From Tangfeifania diversioriginum (GTDB lineage: Bacteria; Bacteroidota; Bacteroidia; Bacteroidales; Prolixibacteraceae): DNA of 64,000 nucleotides. This document shows, piece by piece, positions 8,670 through 16,353 of this stretch; the first letter of the stretch is position 1, and each line of letters begins with the position of its first letter. Below the pieces are notes generated by a model. It was given only the letters and a program-made list of their open reading frames with translations, made no database searches and was not told where the DNA came from. The translations under genes were made by a program, and so were the position numbers. The stretch lies in contig CAMCBW010000001.1 in assembly GCA_945873105.1 (NCBI GenBank), positions 62,001 to 126,000 on the forward strand, read 5' to 3'.

Positions 8670-10133
8670 ATGAAGCAGATTCTTGTATTTTTTATCCTTT
8701 TTTTTTCTTTCAACATCAGCGCGAATCAACGAGTGAATGTGCGTGATTTCGGGGCTGTTGGTGATGGGATTACAAAGGATACCAAAGCTTTTCAAGAGGC
8801 AATCACCCAGGGCGCAAAAGATAAGAGGATTGTTTACATACCTGAAGGAGAATACTACATCGGGCCTTTGAAATTATTTTCAAATACTTCCATCGAACTT
8901 TCCGATTTTGCTGTAATAAAAGGCAGCGCCGACACGATTGATTACAAATGTGCGGTTACGGGTAAAAAACTGGCCTTATTAAATGCCGACGGGGCAAATC
9001 ATATCCGGATTTCAGGTCACGGGATTGTAGAAGGTAACGGAGGTGCCCCACAATTCAAAACTTTTAATGGCGACAAACGGGATCACAGGCCTAATTTATT
9101 GGCATTCAACGAATCAAGTGACATCGAAATCAGGGACCTGACCATGAGAAATTCTGCAGCATGGATGCAGCATTATTACATGTGTAAAGGCGTTCGACTG
9201 TTCAACCTGACAGTTTACAATCATGTTAACATGAACAACGATGGGATAGATATCGACAATTGTAATGAGGTGTTAGTTTCAGGTTGTATTGTTGATTCCG
9301 ATGATGATGCATTCTGTTTGAAAAGTACTGACAATGAAGGAATATGCCAAAATATTATCCTGACAAATTGCATATTGGCAAGTAATTGTAATGCAATAAA
9401 ACTTGGAACTGAGTCTTTGGGTGGATTTAAACAAATTGCAATCTCCAATGTATCTGTTAAAAAAACAACTGCCAGAAGTTTTTGGGGCAGGGACCATGGA
9501 TTGGGCGGCATAGTCCTCGACTTGGTAGATGGTGGGGAAATGGATGGCGTGACAATTTCCAGTATTACCATGACCGGAGTTGTTTCTCCATTGTTCATTC
9601 GTTTGGGAAACCGGGGGCGTAAAGTGAAAAACATGAAAGAATCATTACCTGCTGGGGTGATTCGGAATATTCGGATTTCCGATGTCACAGCAATTGTTGA
9701 ACCATCCACCCATTGCGCAGTGATAACCGGAATACCCGGTCATTGTATTGAAAATATACAACTCTCCAATATACAATTCTATTACGAAGGTGGCGGAAAA
9801 CTTTCGGAGAAAATAGAGACCAGGAAAATTCCGGAATTGGAAGAGAACTATCCTGAAGCTACCATGTTCGGTTCAGCGTTACCCGTCTTTGGGTTATTTG
9901 TCAGACATGTAAACGGGATGCAAATCAATGGAGTGAGCATTTGGGTTAACAAACCTGACAACAGGTATTCTCTTTTGTTTGACGATGCTCATTATGTGCA
10001 AGTAAATAACTTAATGGTAAACTCAAAAACGAACGAATACTTTGGAATTTATACATCCAGATCTCAAAATTGTTCATTTGAAAATCTGATGTTTATCAAA
10101 AATCCCAAACAAGAAATAATAAATGTAAAATGA
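8670..10133 (+). CDS. GH28 family polygalacturonase-like glycosidase
   Basis: 487 residues from the ATG at 8670. This start is chosen because it begins a signal peptide (QILVFFILFFSFNISAN); codons further upstream overlap the esterase end. The mature N-terminus VRDFGAVGDGITKDT is the usual opening of secreted GH28 and related right-handed beta-helices. Active-site motifs are NNDGID (Asp191) and DSDDDAFCLKS (Asp211-213), the two acidic clusters of GH28, followed by NAIKLGTESLGGF. GH28 enzymes hydrolyse polygalacturonan or rhamnogalacturonan by inversion. It is likely periplasmic or surface-bound, acting on oligosaccharides taken in by SusCD. It is the last gene before a 190-bp gap. Confidence 0.87.
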   Translation: MKQILVFFILFFSFNISANQRVNVRDFGAVGDGITKDTKAFQEAITQGAKDKRIVYIPEGEYYIGPLKLFSNTSIELSDFAVIKGSADTIDYKCAVTGKKLALLNADGANHIRISGHGIVEGNGGAPQFKTFNGDKRDHRPNLLAFNESSDIEIRDLTMRNSAAWMQHYYMCKGVRLFNLTVYNHVNMNNDGIDIDNCNEVLVSGCIVDSDDDAFCLKSTDNEGICQNIILTNCILASNCNAIKLGTESLGGFKQIAISNVSVKKTTARSFWGRDHGLGGIVLDLVDGGEMDGVTISSITMTGVVSPLFIRLGNRGRKVKNMKESLPAGVIRNIRISDVTAIVEPSTHCAVITGIPGHCIENIQLSNIQFYYEGGGKLSEKIETRKIPELEENYPEATMFGSALPVFGLFVRHVNGMQINGVSIWVNKPDNRYSLLFDDAHYVQVNNLMVNSKTNEYFGIYTSRSQNCSFENLMFIKNPKQEIINVK

Positions 10134-10255
10134 AACGAGTCATGAGAGGCAAACTCACACACAGGAAAATGACTGTAATGGCGAGTTCCATCTGGCAATT
10201 AAAAAACAAATTATAAACAGATGAAACCCTCATGCACTATCGTTCACAAAACAGC

Positions 10256-10329
10256 ATGTAAATTGCCTTGAGGGTTCCATACGTACGTTCTAATTTTCAA
10301 CAAATTAATACTGTTATTTACGTATGAAA
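10256..10329 (+). repeat. 74-bp element, copy 1 (in front of the GH31 gene)
   Basis: The segment reads ATGTAAAT, 10 variable bases, GTTCCATACGTACG, 28 variable bases, then ATTTACGTATGAAA; the last block contains the GH31 start codon (10324). A second copy with identical block spacing lies at 16114-16187. TTCCATACGTA and TACGTATGAAA form an imperfect inverted repeat, so an operator for a dimeric regulator is plausible. The function is inferred. Confidence 0.5.
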
Positions 10330-12120
10330 TCAAGCATTTCAATCCTCCTCATCGTGGTGTGTTTGTGTGAATCAATTGTAAGCACTGCACAAACTAAGGA
10401 TGTAAAAATATGGAAACACTCTATCTCCGAAAAGACTGACACTAACCTAATTCTCCCACCGTCATGGGCATTTGGAGTTTTGTATGGAGGATACACCGAT
10501 CAGCAGGGCACCATTGACCGGATAAAGGAAATCAAAGCCCATGATTATCCGATTGATTCGTATTGGATCGACTCATGGTTTTGGAGTCATGCCGAAAAGG
10601 GAATGGGGCCCAAAAAATTCATTGACTTTGTGGCTGATACCATTGGTTACCCAAACAGGTCTAAAATGTGGGAGTTCATGAAAGAAAATAACATCAAGGG
10701 CGGTTTTTGGACATGGGACTGTATTCTGGAAACAGGGAACGAAAAGGCATTCAATGATTTTAACTCAAAAGGATTTTTTTCCAATACCTATATCGAAACA
10801 GGTGCATGGCATAACTACAGCAGAAGCACAGCCATGTTTGAGGCTGGAAGCGACCCCCAAAAGGGAACACTTTGTGGAAATATAAATTTCGATGACCCCA
10901 AAGCGGTAACTTATTTCAAAAAACAGATGAAGCACTTTTTCGATGAAGGTGCAGATTACATAAAGCTTGACCGTACAACGAAAATAAGCGTGTGCAAAAC
11001 AATGTTCGAGATGAGTCAGGAGTTTGGTAAAGAAACAAATGGAAGAGGGTTTGTTTTATCCCATTCGTTTGATACCGAAAATGAAGAATACAAAAAATAC
11101 CCAACCAAATGGACCGACGATACCCGATCTGATTGGAATGTTGAAAATCCATTGGTGAGATTTAATTCCTGGGTACCCAAAATTGCCTTTAAGGAGAACA
11201 TTGCCATGTTTACTGATCCAAAAAAGGCAAGCAGTAAAATTCCTTTTTTAACCAACGATTTGGGCGGTTTCGATATGGGATATACAGTGAAACCCGAAGA
11301 GGAGCTTTTTATCCGATGGTTACAGTTCTCCATGTTTAACCCCATTACTGAAATTTTTAGCCAGCCCGAAAACCCAACAGCCAACATGGCCTGGCTTTAT
11401 TCGGAACGAGCAGACACTATCTTTAGGTTTTATGCCCATCTGCGAATGCAGCTATTCCCCTATATCTATAGCTATGCTCTCCGAAGCCGTATTCAAGGGA
11501 AGCATATGCTGGGAAAATTTCCGGAACATATTTACCAGTATACTTTTGGAGATGAATTGCTGTTGGCACCCGTTCATGAAAAGGGTGCCACTACACAAAA
11601 AGGATTTTTACCAGAAGGGAAATGGGTTAATTACTGGACTGGTGAACAAATGCAGGGCAATGCCGAATTCACTGTGGCTGCGCCCATCAACCAAATTCCA
11701 TTGTTTGTAAAACAGGGGTCCATCATTCCGATGCGCAATTATGCCTCTTCCATTGAAAACGGGAATAACAATACGTTAACACTGCATGTTTATCCAGGTA
11801 CTGATGGCTCTTTTAATTTGCTGGAAGATGACGGTACAAGTAATGACTACATCAGTGGTATATACGCATCAACTTTCATCGAGTTGAAAGACAGTTCCGA
11901 TAAATTTGAATTGAAGATAAATCCAGTGCAAGGTAATTACCAGGGAATGAGTATGTCAAGGAATTGGATACTGAACGTACATAGCGATGAAACGCCAAGG
12001 CAGATCAGGCTTAATAAACAAAAACTTGCATTCACTTATGACAAAGCTAAAAGGGTTGCCATTGTTGAAACAAGTAAGCGACTGGTAAAGCACTTGCTGA
12101 ATTTTGAAGTGAGCTACTAA
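10324..12120 (+). CDS. GH31 family glycosidase lacking the N-terminal beta-sandwich
   Basis: 598 residues with a signal peptide (about 1-22). The catalytic barrel starts almost at once: LPPSWAFGVLYGGYTDQ at 44-60, then YWIDSWF. The family signatures are DYIKLD (candidate nucleophile Asp216), KWTDDTRSDW (candidate acid/base Asp265/266), and the downstream LFPYIYSYALRS, LLLAPVHEKG and PLFVKQGSIIPM. Most GH31 enzymes carry about 200 residues of N-terminal beta-sandwich that shapes the -1 site; here it is missing. Specificity (alpha-xylosidase, alpha-galactosidase or alpha-glucosidase) cannot be read from sequence alone. The gene is separated from GH28 by a 190-bp region holding the 74-bp element, so it may have its own promoter; the next gene begins 11 bp after its stop. 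Confidence 0.85.
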   Translation: MKSSISILLIVVCLCESIVSTAQTKDVKIWKHSISEKTDTNLILPPSWAFGVLYGGYTDQQGTIDRIKEIKAHDYPIDSYWIDSWFWSHAEKGMGPKKFIDFVADTIGYPNRSKMWEFMKENNIKGGFWTWDCILETGNEKAFNDFNSKGFFSNTYIETGAWHNYSRSTAMFEAGSDPQKGTLCGNINFDDPKAVTYFKKQMKHFFDEGADYIKLDRTTKISVCKTMFEMSQEFGKETNGRGFVLSHSFDTENEEYKKYPTKWTDDTRSDWNVENPLVRFNSWVPKIAFKENIAMFTDPKKASSKIPFLTNDLGGFDMGYTVKPEEELFIRWLQFSMFNPITEIFSQPENPTANMAWLYSERADTIFRFYAHLRMQLFPYIYSYALRSRIQGKHMLGKFPEHIYQYTFGDELLLAPVHEKGATTQKGFLPEGKWVNYWTGEQMQGNAEFTVAAPINQIPLFVKQGSIIPMRNYASSIENGNNNTLTLHVYPGTDGSFNLLEDDGTSNDYISGIYASTFIELKDSSDKFELKINPVQGNYQGMSMSRNWILNVHSDETPRQIRLNKQKLAFTYDKAKRVAIVETSKRLVKHLLNFEVSY

Positions 12121-12131
12121 TTCATAATTGT

Positions 12132-13880
12132 ATGAAAAATAGAATTTCTTTTATCAATCTATTGTTTTTATTTCTTGGCATACAGATTGGTTATTCGCAA
12201 GTCACCAAACCGTTGTCCGAAAGTGTAAAGACCATAGCAGCCAAGTACAACCAGACTGTATTTGGCAAAAATACATATGTGTTCGATCCTACGATGGATA
12301 TGCACGAAATTCAAACATTGATTGATTCGATACATGCCGGACAAGTGTTCCCCACAAATGAGTTTTCCAAAAACCGCTATGCACTGCTTTTTAAACCCGG
12401 AACCTATCATTTGGATGTAAGGGTTGGTTATTATATGCACGTTATGGGTTTGGGGAATTCACCAGAAGACGTGATAATTGTTGGTGCGGTCAGGTCAAAC
12501 TCTACCTACGGAGGTCATGTGTTGTGTAATTTCTGGCGGACAGCAGAGAATTTGACAATTGTTCCTGCGAAGGATTCAACAAATACCTGGGCAGTTTCGC
12601 AGGCGGCCCCTTTGCGCCGTGTTTGTGTGAAGGGAAATCTGAAATTATCTGAGGGGGCTTCCAGCGGAGGATTCATGGCCGATTGTAAAATTGATGGAAC
12701 AGTATTTTCCGGTTCCCAGCAACAATGGTTAACCCGAAATTCGGTATTTAAAAGATGGGATGGCGGGGTCTGGAACATGGTGTATGTCGGCGTTCCCAAT
12801 GCTCCTGAAGAAAATTGGCCCTCTAAACCTGTAACTGTAATCAAGGAAACTCCAGAAGTGCGGGAAAAACCTTACTGGACTTATTCCGGCGAAAACTTTG
12901 TATTGAGAATTCCGGCGTTGAAGAAAAACTCAATTGGCGTTGACTGGAATGTTCAAAGCAAGGGAAAGACAATTTCGATGGATCAATTTTATATCGTCAA
13001 ACCTGATGCTGACAATGCAAAATCGATTAACAAAGCCTTGAAAAAAGGGAAACATATCCTTTTTACCCCTGGGATATATTCATTATCCGAAAGCCTGAAA
13101 GTAAACCGACCAGAAACAGTTGTAATTGGAATTGGAATGACTACACTCGTTCCTGAAAAGGGAAATAGGGCGATTGAGGTGGCCGATGTTGACGGTGTGA
13201 CGATTGCAGGTTTGCTCATTGATGCTGACATAATTCCTTCCGAAATGCTTGCGCAGGTTGGAGAACCCGGATCAAAAAAAGACCATTATGTAAATCCAAC
13301 TTTTTTATTCGATCTGTTTTTCCGGGTTGGAGGCTCACAAGTAGGAGCTGCATCTCATTGCTTGGTAATCAATAGCAATAATGTTTATGCTGATCATGTA
13401 TGGCTTTGGAGAGCTGATCATGGCACTGGTGTAGGCTGGGAGAAGAACAAATGTGCCAATGGCTTGATTGTGAATGGCAACAATGTCACAATTTATGGAC
13501 TTTTCAATGAGCATTTTCAGGAATACCAAACCTTATGGAAAGGCGAAAATGGCCGGGTTTATATGTACCAAAGCGAAATGCCATATGATCCTCCAACTGT
13601 TGATGCCTGGAAACATGGCGCAACCAATGGATATGCCTCCTACAAGGTCGCCGATCAAGTGAGAAACCATCAGGCATGGGGTATAGGTATATACAATGTA
13701 TTTTACAATGCTCCTGTAATTGTCGATCAGGCCATTGAAACACCGCCAGAAGTAGAAAATGGATTTCACCACAAAGTTATTTTTTGGCTGAATGGGAACA
13801 AGGAAAGTGTCGTAAAGAGTATTATTAATGGCAAAGGAGGAAGTGTGAGTGGTTTGAACAGAAAAGAGACCATGAATTGA
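12132..13880 (+). CDS. Secreted right-handed beta-helix protein (often mislabelled adenylyl cyclase)
   Basis: 582 residues, signal peptide ending near IGYSQ. The body has the repetitive character of a pectin-lyase-like beta-helix: RYALLFKPGTYHLDVRVGYY, then GSQQQWLTRNSVF near residue 200, and a second helix repeat (KKGKHILFTPGIYSLSES) near 310. From memory, similar proteins in actinomycetes carry automatic names such as adenylyl cyclase or coagulation factor 5/8; nothing here supports a cyclase. The fold resembles GH55 and polysaccharide lyases, but I cannot assign a catalytic class. It sits 11 bp after the GH31 gene and closes the operon; a strong terminator follows at 14015-14052. Confidence 0.7.
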   Translation: MKNRISFINLLFLFLGIQIGYSQVTKPLSESVKTIAAKYNQTVFGKNTYVFDPTMDMHEIQTLIDSIHAGQVFPTNEFSKNRYALLFKPGTYHLDVRVGYYMHVMGLGNSPEDVIIVGAVRSNSTYGGHVLCNFWRTAENLTIVPAKDSTNTWAVSQAAPLRRVCVKGNLKLSEGASSGGFMADCKIDGTVFSGSQQQWLTRNSVFKRWDGGVWNMVYVGVPNAPEENWPSKPVTVIKETPEVREKPYWTYSGENFVLRIPALKKNSIGVDWNVQSKGKTISMDQFYIVKPDADNAKSINKALKKGKHILFTPGIYSLSESLKVNRPETVVIGIGMTTLVPEKGNRAIEVADVDGVTIAGLLIDADIIPSEMLAQVGEPGSKKDHYVNPTFLFDLFFRVGGSQVGAASHCLVINSNNVYADHVWLWRADHGTGVGWEKNKCANGLIVNGNNVTIYGLFNEHFQEYQTLWKGENGRVYMYQSEMPYDPPTVDAWKHGATNGYASYKVADQVRNHQAWGIGIYNVFYNAPVIVDQAIETPPEVENGFHHKVIFWLNGNKESVVKSIINGKGGSVSGLNRKETMN

Positions 13881-13978
13881 AAAAAAGCACTTCTCAAAAC
13901 AAAATTACTGTATCGAAACGAAGGCATTGTTCTCGTTGAGCAGAAACATAAGCATCCTGGTAAAAAATCGGGAAGGTC

Positions 13979-14004
13979 GCGGGATCATGCCCCGCCCTCG
14001 CTAC
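13979..14004 (+). other. tRNA 3'-end-like sequence (T-arm plus acceptor-like tail)
   Basis: A 5-bp stem GCGGG/CCCGC encloses a 7-base loop, followed directly by CCTCGCTA, the geometry of a tRNA T-arm and 3' acceptor strand. The loop is ATCATGC rather than the usual TTCGANN, and no 5' half is visible, so this is not a working tRNA. It could be a remnant or chance; it lies where the AT-rich polysaccharide locus ends. Confidence 0.2.
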
Positions 14005-14014
14005 ACAGAAAGAC

Positions 14015-14052
14015 AAGGAGTTAGGAAGGTAAAAGTTCTTAACTCCTTTTTT
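14015..14052 (+). terminator. Rho-independent terminator after the polysaccharide locus
   Basis: The left arm AAGGAGTTAGGAA (14015-14027) pairs with TTCTTAACTCCTT (14036-14048), with one G-T wobble, and a run of six T closes it. It lies 135 bp after the beta-helix gene and just upstream of the hicAB module, so it would insulate the two. Confidence 0.75.
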
Positions 14053-14156
14053 CTTGCCCGAAGCTTGCCTAACTCTAACAATTGTACTTAAAACCTATTA
14101 CCGTATTTTAAGATCGCAAATACTTGCTTAAAACTGTACGATAGTATATACTTGTA

Positions 14157-14164
14157 TATCTTTG
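14157..14164 (+). promoter_or_regulatory. -7 box TATCTTTG for the hicAB module
   Basis: An exact match to the Bacteroidota -7 consensus TAnnTTTG, 25 bp before the position where the hicA start codon should be. The overlapping AT-rich palindrome-like stretch (14138-14160) could be the HicB operator. Confidence 0.5.
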
Positions 14165-14189
14165 TGTATCCATTGGAAATTAAAGCTCA

Positions 14190-14372
14190 CAGAAGTATTC
14201 AGAGTTTCACCGGAAAATTGTAAAAAATGGATGGAAGTACTCTCATGCAGAGGGGAGTCACTATTTTTACATTAAGAACGGCATCCAATCAGAACCTGTT
14301 CCATTTCATGGGACCAAAGAGATTTTTGAACCGCTTAGAAAGAAAATTGAGAAGAGCATGGGACTTAAATAG
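14190..14372 (+). pseudogene. hicA: HicA-type mRNA interferase toxin without a start codon
   Basis: The frame from 14190 reads QKYSEFHRKIVKNGWKYSHA, then EGSHYFYIKNG, then PVPFHGTKEI, then KIEKSMGLK and a stop at 14372. This is a full-length HicA: the double-stranded-RNA-binding-like fold, the catalytic His in the GSHY motif, and the family tail FHGTKE...MGLK. Homologues begin MKYSE, but here the codon before KYSE is CAG instead of ATG. An in-frame stop lies at 14181, and there is no ATG, GTG or TTG in frame until codon 59. The toxin is therefore probably silenced by loss of its start, unless a rare start such as ATT at 14217 is used. hicB begins 28 bp downstream. The intact remainder suggests a recent change (or a sequencing error). 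Confidence 0.72.
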
Positions 14373-14400
14373 TTCCTCACTTATTTTAAAAAGTAGTAGC

Positions 14401-14799
14401 ATGGAAAAGCTTATTATTCAGATCGGTGCAAGTTCCGATTTTTTTGGGGGGTTTGCCGAAAATTGCAATGGGATTTATGGTGCAGGTAAAAACGTTCCGG
14501 AATGCAAAGAAAATGTTTTGGAAGGATTGAGGTTGTTGAAAGAGAGTCGTCCGGCCGAAGACTGGCCTGAAATACTCAAGGGTAAATACGAGATAATATA
14601 TAAATACGATGTACAAAGCATATTAAGCTATTATGCCAATGTGTTCACAAAACCAGCCCTCGAACGCCTTACCGGCATCAACCAAAAACAATTGCACCAT
14701 TACGCCACAGGCTTAAAGAAGCCCCGCGAGCCACAAAGAAAAAAAATAGAAAACGCGCTGCATAAATTAGGTGCAGAATTGTTGGCTGTAGAGCTCTGA
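14401..14799 (+). CDS. hicB: HicB-family antitoxin with XRE-type DNA-binding domain
   Basis: 132 residues from ATG 14401. Codons upstream in the same frame run through the hicA coding region out of frame and are not part of it. Residues 1-50 form the HicB RNase-H-like fold (KLIIQIGASSDFFGGFAEN, then GIYGAGKNVPECKENVLEGL). A linker follows (EIIYKYDVQSILSYYANVF), then a C-terminal helix-turn-helix (PALERLTGINQKQLHHYATG, about residues 80-100). Antitoxins of this type bind HicA and repress their own promoter. It follows the start-less hicA by 28 bp; retention of antitoxin without an active toxin is typical of decaying modules. Confidence 0.85.
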   Translation: MEKLIIQIGASSDFFGGFAENCNGIYGAGKNVPECKENVLEGLRLLKESRPAEDWPEILKGKYEIIYKYDVQSILSYYANVFTKPALERLTGINQKQLHHYATGLKKPREPQRKKIENALHKLGAELLAVEL

Positions 14800-15004
14800 T
14801 TATTAAGTACAAACTTTGATAGCGAAAAGTAATATCGGAGGAGGATTGAACCTTTTTGAAAAAATTGGCTACATCAACAAGTGTTAAGATACTTGTGATC
14901 AGCGGTAGTCTTGATGACCGTAGTTTAGTTCTTCATTTTTGTCCGGAATGCACGGTTTTAAACAGGCTGAATACCCAAGTTGCCTGTTTCCAATGAGGCA
15001 CTTA
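14800..15004. other. Intergenic region, nothing recognised
   Basis: 205 bp between the convergent hicB and the 229-residue protein. I see no open frame, hairpin terminator or repeat I can support. Confidence 0.4.
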
Positions 15005-15694
15005 TTAAGGGATCTTTTCAGTAACAACCTTTTCAGCCTTTCCCCTACCGGTATACCCGACAATGCTCCGCGCATTCCTGTAGGCATGGAAAAAATCAGG
15101 CTGGCTAAATTGGTAGGGAGCTACCAGGGCATCCAAATGCTCCTTCAGCAACTTGTCCTGGGATTTGAAGACCCCGGCAATGTTACTTGTAGAGGTCTTG
15201 GAGCGGTTGATCGCCACCCGGCGTTTGGGGATGGCCAGTTTGAATTCGAACAAAAGCCTTTCCATCTCCCGGAATTGGGTCTCCCCGATAAAATATCTGA
15301 CAAGGTCGGATCGAAGGGGAAGGGCCAATCCCTTCAGCAGTGCAGCGATATCAAACAATCGATCATCGGTTGATGTTTTGAGTTCCGATGGCTTGTAGTC
15401 GGCCTTGGTTTTCAATTCCAGGTCTTTGGCGATGGTGGCTTGGGCCTTCAGACCGACGGCAAATAGCAACATCAGTTTGATCAATTCGTTGCGCAATTCC
15501 CGCTTTTTCTGGGTCAAACCGCTGGTATCCGCCTCTTGCACCTGCCGGTTCTGTCCGATGATCTCCTGACCGGATTTTAACAATTGTTGGGCCATAAATA
15601 GGTCCCCCTCATTTCCGACCTGCGCCGGATGGGTATCAAGAACCAAATTGACAGCCTCATACATTCTGAATTTGTTCAACTGATTTTTGTTCAT
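15005..15694 (-). CDS. Uncharacterised helical protein
   Basis: 229 residues with no signal peptide or membrane segment. It is predicted to be nearly all helical and rich in Lys, Gln and Leu (KKRELRNELIKLMLLFAVGL near the middle). A basic segment (PKRRVAINRSKT) lies near residue 155. I do not recognise a family by motif. It is flanked by the hicAB module and by a 21-bp repeat array, so it sits in an accessory zone. Similar-looking small helical proteins turn up as lone hypotheticals in Bacteroidota genomes, but I cannot assign a role. Codon usage looks like that of the neighbours from 16 kb onward rather than the AT-rich locus before it. Confidence 0.6.
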   Translation of the reverse strand: MNKNQLNKFRMYEAVNLVLDTHPAQVGNEGDLFMAQQLLKSGQEIIGQNRQVQEADTSGLTQKKRELRNELIKLMLLFAVGLKAQATIAKDLELKTKADYKPSELKTSTDDRLFDIAALLKGLALPLRSDLVRYFIGETQFREMERLLFEFKLAIPKRRVAINRSKTSTSNIAGVFKSQDKLLKEHLDALVAPYQFSQPDFFHAYRNARSIVGYTGRGKAEKVVTEKIP

Positions 15695-15907
15695 GGCAAA
15701 AAGCTTAAGTGTTATTTACCATAAGTTACGGCGAAAAAAGAAGAAAAACGAATGATAAAATCTACATGTGTGCAGAGTTCAGATTACAATCCCTACACTC
15801 CCGCTTTACCCGCTCAATGGTTTTTTATCATGCCCATTCAAAAGACTCTGCTACACTGCACCAACACTTCCAGATACCCAATTTGCACATTAAATGACAT
15901 GAAGATG

Positions 15908-16096
15908 ACATTTGGGCACCTAAAGAGGACTTTTGGCGACCCGAATCTGACATTTGGAAACCTTCAATGTAATTTCAATGAGCTTCATTTCATTTTTGGT
16001 GACCTTAATTCTACTTCCGGTGACCACAATATAGCATTTGGCAACCCTCATTGGGCTTCAAGCGGCCACAGGTTCACATTTGAAACGAGCATGGAC
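15908..16096 (+). repeat. 21-bp-period degenerate tandem array A (about 9 units)
   Basis: Successive 21-bp units start at 15908, 15929, 15950, 15971, 15992, 16013, 16034, 16055 and 16076, without indels. The consensus is ACATTTGGnnACCnnnATnnn; units 3 (15950), 7 (16034) and 1 (15908) are closest to it. Because 21 is divisible by three the frame stays open and encodes a heptad pattern (TFGDPNL, TFGNLQC, IFGDLNS), but the peptide lacks a plausible start or signal. A DNA-level role is more likely: 21 bp is two helical turns, so each motif faces the same side of the helix. The rest of the 15695-16353 gap holds the 74-bp element and otherwise nothing I can name. Confidence 0.75.
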
Positions 16097-16113
16097 TAAG
16101 TCAACAAAAGGCG

Positions 16114-16187
16114 ATGTAAATCAATTTGCGAGTTCCATACGTACGAACAGATATTCAATTATTTACCTGTCATATTTACGTGTGAAA
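16114..16187 (+). repeat. 74-bp element, copy 2
   Basis: It has the same three blocks and spacing as 10256-10329: ATGTAAAT, 10 bases, GTTCCATACGTACG, 28 bases, ATTTACGTGTGAAA. The last block has GTG where copy 1 has the GH31 start ATG. Here no clear gene starts at the GTG (the frame ends at 16274), so the element sits 167 bp upstream of the histidine kinase start. Confidence 0.5.
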
Positions 16188-16353
16188 ATTTTAACGCGTT
16201 TAAGGCTAGTAATGGAAGAAAGTACCTTAAAATATTTTGTTTCAAAATATTCCGAAAACATTCCTTCCTGTTAATTGTTTTTTGGTTGTAAGTAATCATT
16301 TTACTTGCCAACAATGGGTTGAGCCGGGAAGGGACCCAGCCGAAATCGCTACT

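Noticed and set aside
9221-9709. 162-codon minus-strand frame
   Set aside because: It is antisense to the GH28 gene, with no independent start signal or domain.
12132-13880. Adenylyl cyclase annotation
   Set aside because: No cyclase motif is visible; the protein is a secreted beta-helix.
13979-14004. Functional tRNA gene
   Set aside because: Only a T-arm-like and acceptor-like part is visible, the loop lacks the TTC start, and no 5' half pairs with it. Reported only as a weak remnant.
14227-14400. 58 extra codons before hicB
   Set aside because: They overlap the hicA reading frame in another phase. HicB homologues start at the ATG at 14401.
15752-16099. 115-codon frame across array A as a gene
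   Set aside because: It is open because the 21-bp period preserves frame. The peptide is a drifting heptad pattern with no signal, no domain and no good start.
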